A DNA stretch of 64,000 nt from Polaromonas sp. YR568 (lineage in GTDB: Bacteria > Pseudomonadota > Gammaproteobacteria > Burkholderiales > Burkholderiaceae_C): the NCBI GenBank assembly GCA_945878995.1, contig CAMCUN010000005.1, positions 1 through 64,000 of the forward strand, in the 5' to 3' direction. The notes beneath the pieces were generated by a model. It was given only the letters and a program-made list of their open reading frames with translations, was not told the DNA's origin and did not search any database. The translations under genes were made by a program, and so were the position numbers. The first letter of the stretch is position 1, and each line of letters begins with the position of its first letter. Below, in pieces: positions 56,241 through 64,000 of the stretch.

Positions 56241-58052
56241 ATGTGTGGGCTCTTCGGTATTATTTCCAAGCAGTCGGTAAATAAGGATGATCTCCGTGTC
56301 CTGGTGCAGCACGCCCAGCAGCGCGGCCGTGACTCCAGCGGCCTGATCACCTACGTCGACTCCGGCTACAGCGTCTTTCGGGCCGACTACCCCATCTCCC
56401 GTTTGCTTGCGGAAGTGCCCACGGCCCAGGCCAACATCGTCATGGGCCACAGCCGGCTCATCACCAACGGCCTTGGCGACAACCAGCCCGTGGTGCGCGA
56501 CGGGGTGGCCGTGCTGCACAACGGCATCGTGGTAAATGACGAGGCCATCTGGGGCAGCCTGTCCAAGACCCGGCAATTGCAGATCGACAGCGAGGTGATC
56601 GCCGCCATCGCAGCCGATCACCTCGATCAGGGCGGCGCTGTGAGCGAGGTGGCGGCCAAGGTGTTGGCCGCCTGTCGCGGTGTGGTGGCGTGTGCGCTGC
56701 TGTTGCCGCGACTGGGCAAGCTGTGCCTGTTTTCCAATAACGGGAGTCTTTACGTCGGAAAGAAGCAAGGCAACACTTGCTTCGCGTCCGAGCGATACGC
56801 TCTGAGTCAGATCGGTTGCGAGGACATCGAGCAGGTCAGGGACGCCGTGTGGGTGGACATTCCGCCCTCGCAGGCCCCAATGCCGTTCTCCGACCACCAT
56901 GCGCGCGCCACCAACCTCATTCCTACCCTGGGCCTGTCAACGCAAGAGGAGCAAGTGCTCACCTTCCGCAAGCATGAACTTCGCCGCTGCACCCGCTGCG
57001 TGCTCACCGAGACCATGCCCTTCATCCGCTTTGACGCGCAAGGCGTGTGTAATTACTGCCACGCCTACAAGCCGCGCAACCGCCCGCGGCCCAAGGAGGA
57101 GTTGTTCAAGCTGGTCGAATCCTACCGCCGCACGCAAGGCCCGGAGTGTGTGGTGCCGTTTTCCGGTGGCCGCGACAGTTGCTTTGGCCTGCATCTGGTC
57201 GTCAAAGAACTCAAGATGCGCCCCATCACCTACACCTACGACTGGGGCATGGTGACCGACCTGGGGCGACGCAACATCAGCCGCATGTCGGCCGAGCTGG
57301 GCGTGGAAAACATCATCGTCGCCGACGACATCGCCAAGAAACGCCATCACATTGCGCTCAATCTCAAGGCCTGGCTCAAGTCGCCGCACCTGGGCATGAT
57401 CAGCATCCTGACGGCGGGCGACAAGCACTTCTTCAGGCATGTGGAGACCATCAAGCAGCAGACCGGCTTGAGCCTGAACCTTTGGGGCATCAACCCGCTG
57501 GAGGTGACCCATTTCAAGGCTGGCTTCCTGGGCGTGCCGCCCGACTTTGAAGAAGAACGCGTTTACGCCCACGGCGCCATGAAGCAGCTGCGCTACCAGC
57601 TCCTGCGCTTTAAAGCCATGCTGGCCAGCCCGGGCTACTTCAACAGCTCCTTATGGGACACCTTGACAGGCGAGTACCACCGCAGCTTCACCCAAAAGAG
57701 CGACTACTTCCACATTTTTGATTACTGGCGCTGGGACGAAAAGCAGATCGACGCCACCCTTGCCCTTTACGACTGGGAAAAAGCCCCGGACACCAGCACC
57801 ACCTGGCGCATCGGCGACGGCACGGCCGCCTTCTACAACTACATCTATTACACGGTGGCAGGCTTTACCGAGCACGACACCTTCCGCAGCAACCAGGTGC
57901 GCGAGGGCGACCTCACGCGCGAAGAGGCCCTGGCCATGGTCGAGGACGAGAACCAGCCTCGCTACCCCAACATCAAGTGGTACCTCGATGCCCTGGGCAT
58001 GGACTTCAAGGAAGTCATCTCGGTGGTCAACCGCATTCCCGCCCTGTACTGA
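56241..58052 (+). CDS. Fusion of class II glutaminase and N-acetyl-sugar amidotransferase (WbpG/PseA-type)
   Basis: 603 residues, two joined enzymes. Residues 1-240 form a class II (Ntn) glutaminase: Cys2 in MCGLFGI, QQRGRDSSG at 27-34, GHSRLITNG at 69-77, NQPVV and HNG at 93-95. Residues 245-603 form a WbpG/PseA-like domain: zinc pairs C250/C253 and C270/C273, PP-loop SGGRDS at 308-313. WbpG-type proteins normally get ammonia from separate HisH/HisF-like partners; none is nearby. The fusion would supply its own ammonia and make an amidino group on an acetamido sugar. Its GC content jumps compared with the genes before it. Confidence 0.8.
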   Translation: MCGLFGIISKQSVNKDDLRVLVQHAQQRGRDSSGLITYVDSGYSVFRADYPISRLLAEVPTAQANIVMGHSRLITNGLGDNQPVVRDGVAVLHNGIVVNDEAIWGSLSKTRQLQIDSEVIAAIAADHLDQGGAVSEVAAKVLAACRGVVACALLLPRLGKLCLFSNNGSLYVGKKQGNTCFASERYALSQIGCEDIEQVRDAVWVDIPPSQAPMPFSDHHARATNLIPTLGLSTQEEQVLTFRKHELRRCTRCVLTETMPFIRFDAQGVCNYCHAYKPRNRPRPKEELFKLVESYRRTQGPECVVPFSGGRDSCFGLHLVVKELKMRPITYTYDWGMVTDLGRRNISRMSAELGVENIIVADDIAKKRHHIALNLKAWLKSPHLGMISILTAGDKHFFRHVETIKQQTGLSLNLWGINPLEVTHFKAGFLGVPPDFEEERVYAHGAMKQLRYQLLRFKAMLASPGYFNSSLWDTLTGEYHRSFTQKSDYFHIFDYWRWDEKQIDATLALYDWEKAPDTSTTWRIGDGTAAFYNYIYYTVAGFTEHDTFRSNQVREGDLTREEALAMVEDENQPRYPNIKWYLDALGMDFKEVISVVNRIPALY

Positions 58053-59305
58053 TGGCGCAGCCCATGCCTTGCATTTGGTACATCTCCAAGTACGTCTCGC
58101 CGCCAGCTCAGGCCAGCTCGGGCGGGCGGGGCTATATGCTGATGCGGGAGTTCGCAGGCATGGGGTATGAGTGCGTCATCATCACTTCAGACTCCAACCG
58201 GCTGGCGCAAGTGCCCCGGCTTGACCAGGCGGTGTGGCTGCAGCAGCTCGATGGCATGACGGTGTGCTGGCTCAGGACTCTGAAATACGAGGTCGCAAAG
58301 TCCGCCCGCCGCATCCTGAGCTGGCTGGACTTTGAATACCGCTTGCTGCGTCTGCCCAAGAAGACCTTGCCCCGGCCCGACGTGGTGGTGGTCTCCAGCT
58401 TGTCGCTGCTGACCATCCTCAACGGGTTTTTGCTGCGCTGGCGTTACAAGTGCCGCTTGGTGCTTGAAATTCGCGATATCTGGCCGCTGACCATCACCGA
58501 GGAGGGCGGCTTCAGCCCAGGCAACCCCTTGGTGCTGAGTCTGGGGTGGATAGAGCGCCTGGGCTATCGCTTGGCCGATGCTGTTGTGGGCACCATGCCC
58601 AACCTGGGAGTGCATGTGGCGAAGGTTCTAGGTCGACCGCGCCAGACGCATTGCATTCCCATGGGCGTCGATGATGATGCACTGCAAGCCGCTGAGTCCG
58701 TGCCCGAGGACTACATCCAGGCGCACCTGCCCCAAGGCAAGTTTCTGATTGCACATGCGGGCACCATTGGCATCACCAATGCGCTGGACACATTTTTGGA
58801 GTCTGCGCAGGCCCTGCAGGGCGATGATCGGCTGCACTTTCTGGTCGTCGGTGACGGGGATCTGCGTCCGTTCTATCAAAAAAAATACGGCCACCTGCCC
58901 AACCTCAGCTTTGCGCCGCGCGTGAAGAAGTCCATGGTTCAGTCTGTGCTCTCGCGCTGCGACCTGCTGTACTTTTCCGTGCACCCCTCCAAGGTCTGGC
59001 GCTACGGCCAGTCGCTCAACAAGGTCATTGACTACATGCTGGCGGGCAAGCCCGTGCTGGCTTCGTACACGGGCTATCCGTCCATGATCAACGAAGCCGA
59101 CTGCGGCAGCTATGTGCCCGCTGGCAGTGTTGGGGCGCTGCAGCTCGAAATCCTGCGCTACGCCAACATGGACCCGCAGGAGCGCGCGCGCATGGGCGAA
59201 CGTGGGCGCCAGTGGGTGCTGGCGAACCGGCGCTATCCTGTGCTGGCACGGCAGTACCTGGAGATCCTGTTTCCGACCCAGCCGGTTTCAGGGGCGCTTG
59301 CGTGA
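58052..59305 (+). CDS. Glycosyltransferase, GT4 family (WbuB-like)
   Basis: 417 residues, GT-B fold: WYISKYVSPPAQASSGGRGYMLMREFAGMGY, DVVVVSSLSLLTILNG, LEIRDIWPLT and the C-terminal QSLNKVIDYMLAGKPVLASYTGYPS. The IRDIWP motif is shared with WbuB-type LPS transferases. Starts as TGATG overlapping the fusion gene. Coupled by GTGA to the next gene. Confidence 0.86.
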   Translation: MAQPMPCIWYISKYVSPPAQASSGGRGYMLMREFAGMGYECVIITSDSNRLAQVPRLDQAVWLQQLDGMTVCWLRTLKYEVAKSARRILSWLDFEYRLLRLPKKTLPRPDVVVVSSLSLLTILNGFLLRWRYKCRLVLEIRDIWPLTITEEGGFSPGNPLVLSLGWIERLGYRLADAVVGTMPNLGVHVAKVLGRPRQTHCIPMGVDDDALQAAESVPEDYIQAHLPQGKFLIAHAGTIGITNALDTFLESAQALQGDDRLHFLVVGDGDLRPFYQKKYGHLPNLSFAPRVKKSMVQSVLSRCDLLYFSVHPSKVWRYGQSLNKVIDYMLAGKPVLASYTGYPSMINEADCGSYVPAGSVGALQLEILRYANMDPQERARMGERGRQWVLANRRYPVLARQYLEILFPTQPVSGALA

Positions 59306-59895
59306 TCAAGCGTGGCTTCGATGTGGTCGCAGCCGCTGCGCTGCTGCTGTGCCTGAGCCTGCCCTTGGCCTTGCTGGCGCTGCTCATTCGCGTCAAGCTG
59401 GGCTCGCCTGTCCTCTTTCGCCAGCAGCGGCCCGGCTTGCACGGCCAGCCTTTTCTCATGGTCAAGTTCCGCACAATGACCGATGCCTGCGGCCCAGATG
59501 GGGCTTTGCTGCCGGACGCTCAGCGCATGACCGCCCTGGGTCGTTGGTTGCGCGCCACCAGCCTGGACGAGTTACCCGAACTGTGGAATGTACTCAAGGG
59601 AGAGATGAGCCTGGTCGGACCACGGCCCTTGCTCGTGGAGTACCTGACGCTTTACACGGCCGAGCAGGCGCGGCGCCATGAAGTCAGGCCGGGCATCACG
59701 GGCTGGGCGCAAGTCAATGGCCGCAACGCCATCGACTGGACCCAGCGCTTCAAGCTCGATGTCTGGTATGTGGACCATCAAACCCTTTGGTTGGACTTGC
59801 GCATCCTGTGGCTGACGCTGCGCAAGGTGTGGCGGCGCGAGGGCATCAGCGCCGCGGGGGAGGCCACCGTGGCCAGGTTCAAGGGGAACCCATGA
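59302..59895 (+). CDS. Undecaprenyl-phosphate sugar phosphotransferase (PglC-like)
   Basis: 197 residues: a small monotopic phosphoglycosyl transferase without the polytopic N-terminus of WbaP. One re-entrant membrane helix ([20 protein letters not shown]), KFRTM, and [21 protein letters not shown] with the catalytic DE. It starts glycan building by moving a sugar-1-phosphate onto the carrier lipid; the next genes make a bacillosamine-type donor. Start GTG 59302. Confidence 0.88.
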   Translation: MIKRGFDVVAAAALLLCLSLPLALLALLIRVKLGSPVLFRQQRPGLHGQPFLMVKFRTMTDACGPDGALLPDAQRMTALGRWLRATSLDELPELWNVLKGEMSLVGPRPLLVEYLTLYTAEQARRHEVRPGITGWAQVNGRNAIDWTQRFKLDVWYVDHQTLWLDLRILWLTLRKVWRREGISAAGEATVARFKGNP

Positions 59896-60539
59896 TGCGC
59901 AAGCTGGCACTGCTGGGGGCAGGCGGGCACGGCAAGGTCGTGGCCGATTCGGCGCTGTGCGCCGGATGGCAGGAAGTGGTCTTCTACGACGACGCCTGGC
60001 CAGGGGTTCAGTCATGTGGACCTTGGCCAGTCGCCGGAAATTCCGAAAAACTGCGCCTGGACATTGCAGGTTTCGACGGTGTCGTGGTGACGATAGGCAA
60101 CAACGCCGTTCGGCTGGACAAACAGCGCTGGTTGCAGCAAGGGGGCGCTGCGCTGGTCAGCGTGGTCCATCCGGCCGCATGCATCAGCCGCTACGCCTCC
60201 ATTGGCCCCGGCTCCGTGATCATGGCCGGTGCGGTACTCAACATCGATGTCAAGCTGGGACAGGCCTGCATCATCAACACGGGCGCGACCGTGGACCACG
60301 ACTGCCAGCTGGCCGATGGCGTGCATGTCTCGCCAGGCGCTCATTTGTCGGGCGAGGTGCAGGTCGGGCAAGCCAGCTGGATCGGTGTCGGCGCGGTAGT
60401 GCGCCAGGGTTTGAGCATTGGCCGATCTGTCACGGTGGGCGCTGGCGCGGTGGTGGTCAAACCCATTTCAGATGCCATGACGGTGGTCGGTAATCCGGCC
60501 CGCGTTCTCCTTCGCCACGACCCTTTAGGCGCCCTCTGA
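59892..60539 (+). CDS. UDP-4-amino-sugar N-acetyltransferase (PglD-like)
   Basis: 215 residues: an N-terminal Rossmann-like UDP-binding domain (KLALLGAGGHGKVVADSA) and a left-handed beta-helix (VVHPAACISRYASIG, ATVDHDCQLADGVHVSPGAHLSG with the catalytic His). Acetylates the 4-amino group. ATG 59892 overlaps the previous stop; AAGGGGAA lies before it. Confidence 0.87.
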   Translation: MMRKLALLGAGGHGKVVADSALCAGWQEVVFYDDAWPGVQSCGPWPVAGNSEKLRLDIAGFDGVVVTIGNNAVRLDKQRWLQQGGAALVSVVHPAACISRYASIGPGSVIMAGAVLNIDVKLGQACIINTGATVDHDCQLADGVHVSPGAHLSGEVQVGQASWIGVGAVVRQGLSIGRSVTVGAGAVVVKPISDAMTVVGNPARVLLRHDPLGAL

Positions 60540-60558
60540 GTCCATTGACAATCTCCCC

Positions 60559-61734
60559 ATGCTCAACACCGCATTCCCCCCCTGGCCCAGCTTCACCCCC
60601 GAAGAAGCTGACGCCGTGCACCGTGTCGTCTTGTCCAACAAGGTCAATTACTGGACGGGTACCGAATGCCGCGAATTCGAAAAGGAATTTGCTCAGTGGT
60701 GCGGCTCCAACCACGCAGTGGCCCTGTCCAACGGCACGCTCGCGCTGGATGTGGCGCTCAAGGCCCTCGGCATAGGTCCGGGTGACGAGGTGGTGGTCAC
60801 GCCACGCACCTTTATCGCCAGCGTCTCCTGCGTGGTGAACGCCGGTGCCACGCCGGTGTTTGCCGACATCGAGCCCGACAGCGGCAACATCTCGGCCCGC
60901 ACCATCGCCCAGGCGCTCACTCCACGCACCAAGGCGGTCATTTGCGTGCATCTGGCCGGCTGGCCTTGCGACATGGACCCCATCATGGAATTGGCCGCTC
61001 AGCACGGCCTGAAGGTGATCGAAGACTGCGCTCAAGCCCATGGCGCGCGCTACAAGGGCCGCAGTGTGGGCAGCATAGGCCACGTGGGCGCCTGGAGCTT
61101 TTGCCAAGACAAGATCATCACCACCGGCGGCGAAGGCGGCATGGTCACCACCGACGACGAAGGCCTCTGGCGCGCCATGTGGGCCTACAAGGACCACGGT
61201 AAAAGCTATGAGGCGGTGTATGAACGTCAGCATCCGCCGGGTTTTCGCTGGCTGCACGAAAGCATTGGCACCAATTGGCGGATGCTGGAGATGCAAGCTG
61301 CCGTAGGCCGCATACAGCTGCGCCGGCTGGCTGCTTGGACCGCAAGCCGCAGCACGAATGCTCAGGCCATCTTGGATGTCTGCCGAAAGCAGCCCGCGCT
61401 CTATGTACCTGAAGTTCCTGCGCAAAGCGAGCATGCCTTCTACAAGTGCTACGTCTATGTGCAGCCAAAGCGCCTGGCCAGTGGATGGAGCCGAGACCGT
61501 GTCATCGAAGCCATCACCGCCCGGGGCGTGCCCTCCTACCAGGGTTCTTGTTCAGAGGTCTACCTTGAAAAGGCGTTTGACGCCACAGGCTGGCGGCCCA
61601 ATGAGCGCCTGCCTCATGCAAAGCAACTGGGTGAGACCAGCTTGATGTTCCTGGTTCACCCGACTTTGACTGCGCAGGAGATCAGCCTGACCTGCCTGGC
61701 GATTTCCGAGGTGTTGGCACAGGCCACACTGTAA
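60559..61734 (+). CDS. UDP-4-keto-sugar aminotransferase (PglE-like)
   Basis: 391 residues of the DegT/DnrJ family: GSNHAVALSNGTLALDVALKALGIGPGDEV, the PLP-Lys region SFCQDKIITTGGEGG, and LHESIGTNWRMLEMQAAVG. It aminates the C4 keto group made by the WbpM/PglF-like dehydratase. Twenty bases after the acetyltransferase. Confidence 0.86.
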   Translation: MLNTAFPPWPSFTPEEADAVHRVVLSNKVNYWTGTECREFEKEFAQWCGSNHAVALSNGTLALDVALKALGIGPGDEVVVTPRTFIASVSCVVNAGATPVFADIEPDSGNISARTIAQALTPRTKAVICVHLAGWPCDMDPIMELAAQHGLKVIEDCAQAHGARYKGRSVGSIGHVGAWSFCQDKIITTGGEGGMVTTDDEGLWRAMWAYKDHGKSYEAVYERQHPPGFRWLHESIGTNWRMLEMQAAVGRIQLRRLAAWTASRSTNAQAILDVCRKQPALYVPEVPAQSEHAFYKCYVYVQPKRLASGWSRDRVIEAITARGVPSYQGSCSEVYLEKAFDATGWRPNERLPHAKQLGETSLMFLVHPTLTAQEISLTCLAISEVLAQATL

Positions 61735-61764
61735 ATGCAATGTTTGCTTCCTTGCGGCTAGACC

Positions 61765-63708
61765 ATGACACCGCTTGAACTGGCCGCGCCTATGCTGGCC
61801 CTACCGCGAGCTGCCAAGCGCATCACCGCGCTGCTCACCGACTTGGGCCTGTGTGTTTTCTCGGTATGGCTGGCTTATTACCTGCGCCTGGGGGAGTTTG
61901 TTTCGTTGTCCGGCAATGCCTTGTGGGCCGTCGGCGGCTCGGTGGTGCTGGCCTTGCCGATTTTTGTGGTGTCCGGTTTGTACCGGGCGATCTTTCGCTA
62001 CAGCGGCTGGCCTGCCGTGGTCACGGTGGCGCGTGCTGTGGGTATTTATGGTCTGCTTTATGCGTCGATTTTTACAGCCATCGGCATCAACGATGTGCCA
62101 CGCACCGTCGGCCTCATTCAGCCTATCTTGTTGTTGCTTTTTGTGGGTGCCTCCCGGGTGCTGGTCCGGGTCTGGCTGGGTGATCGCTACCGCAGCATCA
62201 TCAAACAGGCCGCACGTCCCAAGGTCTTGATTTACGGGGCGGGCAGCGCAGGCAGGCACCTGGCAAGCGCCTTGGCAAACAGCCCTGAAATGCAAGTGCT
62301 GGGGTTTCTTGACGACGCCCCTCGTTTGCAAAACGAGGTGCTCAATGGCTTGCGCATTTACAACCCCGCCGATCTGGCTGCATTGGTGCCTGCCTTAAAC
62401 GTGAGCAACGTGTTGCTGGCCGTGCCGAGCGCCAGTCGCAAGCGCCGCAATGAGATCCTGGCCCATATTCGAAGTGCTCATGTGTCGGTTCGCACTCTGC
62501 CCAGCCTCAGCGATATTGCACAGGGCAGGGTGAGTGTGTCAGACCTGCGTGAACTCGATATAGACGATCTGCTCGGGCGCGAGCCCGTTTCGCCCGATAT
62601 GGGTTTGCTGACCAAGAACATCAAGGGCAAAGTGGTGCTGGTGACGGGCGCCGGTGGCTCAATCGGCGGCGAGTTGTGTCGCCAGATTCTGGAGGCCGCA
62701 CCCTCCCGGTTGCTGCTGGTCGAGCAAAGCGAGTTCGCGCTTTATGCGATACAACAGGAGCTCGAGCAAAAGCTTCAGGGCACTGCGCATTTGTTGGTGC
62801 CGCTGTTGGCTTCGGTGCAAGACCTGGACCGGATGATGCAGATCATGTCGGTCTGGCGACCGCAGACTATTTACCACGCAGCGGCCTATAAACATGTGCC
62901 GCTGGTTGAGCACAATCCAGCCGAGGGCTTACGCAACAACGTGTTCGGTACCCTTCACACCGCGCAGGCTGCAGTTGCTTGTGGTGTGTCGGACTTTGTG
63001 CTCATCAGCACTGATAAAGCAGTGCGGCCGACCAATGTGATGGGAGCGAGCAAGCGCCTTGCTGAGATGGTGCTTCAGGCCCTGGCCGCGGAGCAAGCAT
63101 CTCCGAGCGTCACTCAGTTCACCATGGTGCGCTTTGGCAATGTGCTGGGCTCGTCGGGATCGGTGGTGCCCAAGTTTCGTCAGCAATTGCGCGACGGTGG
63201 GCCTATCACCTTGACGCACCCGGAGATCACCCGCTACTTTATGACCATTCCTGAAGCCGCCCAGCTTGTCATTCAGTCCGGAGCCTTGGCCCGGGGCGGC
63301 GATGTGTTTGTGCTGGACATGGGTGAGCCGGTTCGCATCATGGACCTGGCCAAGCGCATGGTGGAGTTGTCTGGCCTGAGCGTGAGGGACGAAGTCGATT
63401 CTGAGGGTGACATCGATATTCAGATCACCGGTCTGAGGCCTGGGGAAAAGCTGTTCGAGGAGTTGCTGATTGGTGACAACCCCGAGCCCACTTCGCACCC
63501 TCGGATCATGCGTGCCCGTGAAGCCTTCATACCCTGGGATCAGATTATCGCTGAACTGGGCAAGCTCGACCAATCACTGAAAGCCAACGACATCGACCAA
63601 GTTCGTCAGCAACTCCAGCAATTGGTCAGCGGTTACAAGCCCAGCGATGGGATTGCCGATTGGGTCTATTTGGAGCAGTTGCCTCACAAAAACGAATCAT
63701 GGTCATAG
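61765..63708 (+). CDS. UDP-GlcNAc 4,6-dehydratase, membrane type (WbpM/PglF-like)
   Basis: 647 residues. Four or five N-terminal membrane helices (about 15-130), a CoA-binding-like domain and an extended SDR domain (VVLVTGAGGSIGGELCRQI, HAAAYKHVPLVEHNP). The usual YxxxK is MxxxK (VMGASK), as in the large WbpM family. First step of bacillosamine or FucNAc-type sugar synthesis; with the E/D/C-like genes it gives a diacetamido-trideoxy sugar. Last gene of the locus in view. Confidence 0.9.
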   Translation: MTPLELAAPMLALPRAAKRITALLTDLGLCVFSVWLAYYLRLGEFVSLSGNALWAVGGSVVLALPIFVVSGLYRAIFRYSGWPAVVTVARAVGIYGLLYASIFTAIGINDVPRTVGLIQPILLLLFVGASRVLVRVWLGDRYRSIIKQAARPKVLIYGAGSAGRHLASALANSPEMQVLGFLDDAPRLQNEVLNGLRIYNPADLAALVPALNVSNVLLAVPSASRKRRNEILAHIRSAHVSVRTLPSLSDIAQGRVSVSDLRELDIDDLLGREPVSPDMGLLTKNIKGKVVLVTGAGGSIGGELCRQILEAAPSRLLLVEQSEFALYAIQQELEQKLQGTAHLLVPLLASVQDLDRMMQIMSVWRPQTIYHAAAYKHVPLVEHNPAEGLRNNVFGTLHTAQAAVACGVSDFVLISTDKAVRPTNVMGASKRLAEMVLQALAAEQASPSVTQFTMVRFGNVLGSSGSVVPKFRQQLRDGGPITLTHPEITRYFMTIPEAAQLVIQSGALARGGDVFVLDMGEPVRIMDLAKRMVELSGLSVRDEVDSEGDIDIQITGLRPGEKLFEELLIGDNPEPTSHPRIMRAREAFIPWDQIIAELGKLDQSLKANDIDQVRQQLQQLVSGYKPSDGIADWVYLEQLPHKNESWS

Positions 63709-63784
63709 GCTGCTTCGGCCAAACGCATTTTCACGCCACGACCGGCTCAGGCAGCACCCGTGCTGCCTTGGCCACCTGTCAAGC

Positions 63785-64000
63785 TCAAGCCAATTGAGCC
63801 AGCGCCGCCTTGACATGGCTGACCGTGCGGTCGACGTGGTGCCACTTTTCCAAGCCAAACAGGCCAATGCGGAAGGTTCTGAAGTCGGCGGGCTCGTCGC
63901 ACTGCAGGGGCACGCCGGCGGCGGTTTGCAGGCCGGCGGCCAGGAACTTTTTGCTGGACTGGATGTCGGGGTCTGTGGTGTAGCTCACCACCACGCCCGG
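63785..64000 (-). CDS. Class V aminotransferase, C-terminal fragment
   Basis: The last 71 or so residues; the gene continues past the right edge. GVVVSYTTDPDIQSSKKF, GVPLQCDEPADFRTFRIGLFGLEKW match the C-terminal small domain of alanine-glyoxylate-type aminotransferases. Convergent with the dehydratase; unrelated to the polysaccharide locus by position and strand. Confidence 0.75.
   Translation of the reverse strand, partial: PGVVVSYTTDPDIQSSKKFLAAGLQTAAGVPLQCDEPADFRTFRIGLFGLEKWHHVDRTVSHVKAALAQLA

Overview
The window looks like chromosomal DNA of a betaproteobacterium of the order Burkholderiales, most likely family Comamonadaceae (Limnohabitans/Rhodoferax/Polaromonas-like). This is inferred from the high GC content, rdgC, an elongated IF-1, an OYE-fused aromatic-CoA monooxygenase and many aromatic-degradation type enzymes. 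The genus cannot be fixed from sequence alone. Most DNA is ordinary, dense, GC-rich bacterial chromosome with short operons on both strands.

Layout. 1-977: start of a large two-partner-secretion adhesin that runs off the left edge. 1774-3498: a ThDP enzyme. 3523-3991: a candidate sRNA on the minus strand, tRNA-Pro and tRNA-Arg, followed by a 250-bp inverted-repeat element (3992-4241). 4561-5313: a higBA toxin-antitoxin operon with a perfect operator palindrome. 5952-6471: a frameshifted ankyrin gene. 6483-9580: a LysR regulator divergent from a three-component ring-hydroxylating oxygenase that lacks its reductase. 10-17 kb: housekeeping and accessory genes (sulfurtransferase-like, two NUDIX proteins, rdgC, a fumarylpyruvate-hydrolase-like protein, MarR, rimO, msrA). 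17.4-20.3 kb: an operon of a metallo-beta-lactamase-fold protein, an FAD monooxygenase and a DUF2783 protein. 21-26 kb: ETF-ubiquinone oxidoreductase, an SDR/thioesterase pair, a PF10118-type protein and an AhpD-like protein. 26.4-34.4 kb: two tandem OmpA-plus-giant-adhesin cassettes with AT-rich promoters. 34.9-44.2 kb: a CoA transferase (scoAB), HNH nuclease, infA, a four-gene operon for aerobic aromatic-CoA breakdown, RidA, a DsbA-family protein and a Met/His-rich secreted protein. 44.7-63.7 kb: one long same-strand surface-polysaccharide locus. 63.8 kb-end: the 3' part of a class V aminotransferase.

Four arrays of about 83-bp imperfect palindromes (REP pairs) lie at 1.2-1.7, 9.7-10.0, 20.3-21.1 and 24.2-24.7 kb. 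Their hairpin stems vary in a compensatory way around a conserved CCTG loop, and one array supplies the stop codon of the gene before it. No REP transposase is in the window.

The polysaccharide locus combines two nucleotide-sugar routes. A WbpA/B/D/E-like set makes a 2,3-diacetamido-glucuronic acid donor, and a WbpM/PglF-PglE-PglD-like set makes a diacetyl-bacillosamine-type donor that a PglC-like transferase would load onto undecaprenyl phosphate. A flippase, four glycosyltransferases and a methyltransferase assemble and export the unit. Two glutamine-dependent amidotransferases (an AsnB-type protein and an unusual fusion of a class II glutaminase with a WbpG/PseA-type sugar amidotransferase) suggest an amidated or amidino-modified uronic acid. 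No polymerase, chain-length regulator or C2 epimerase is seen.
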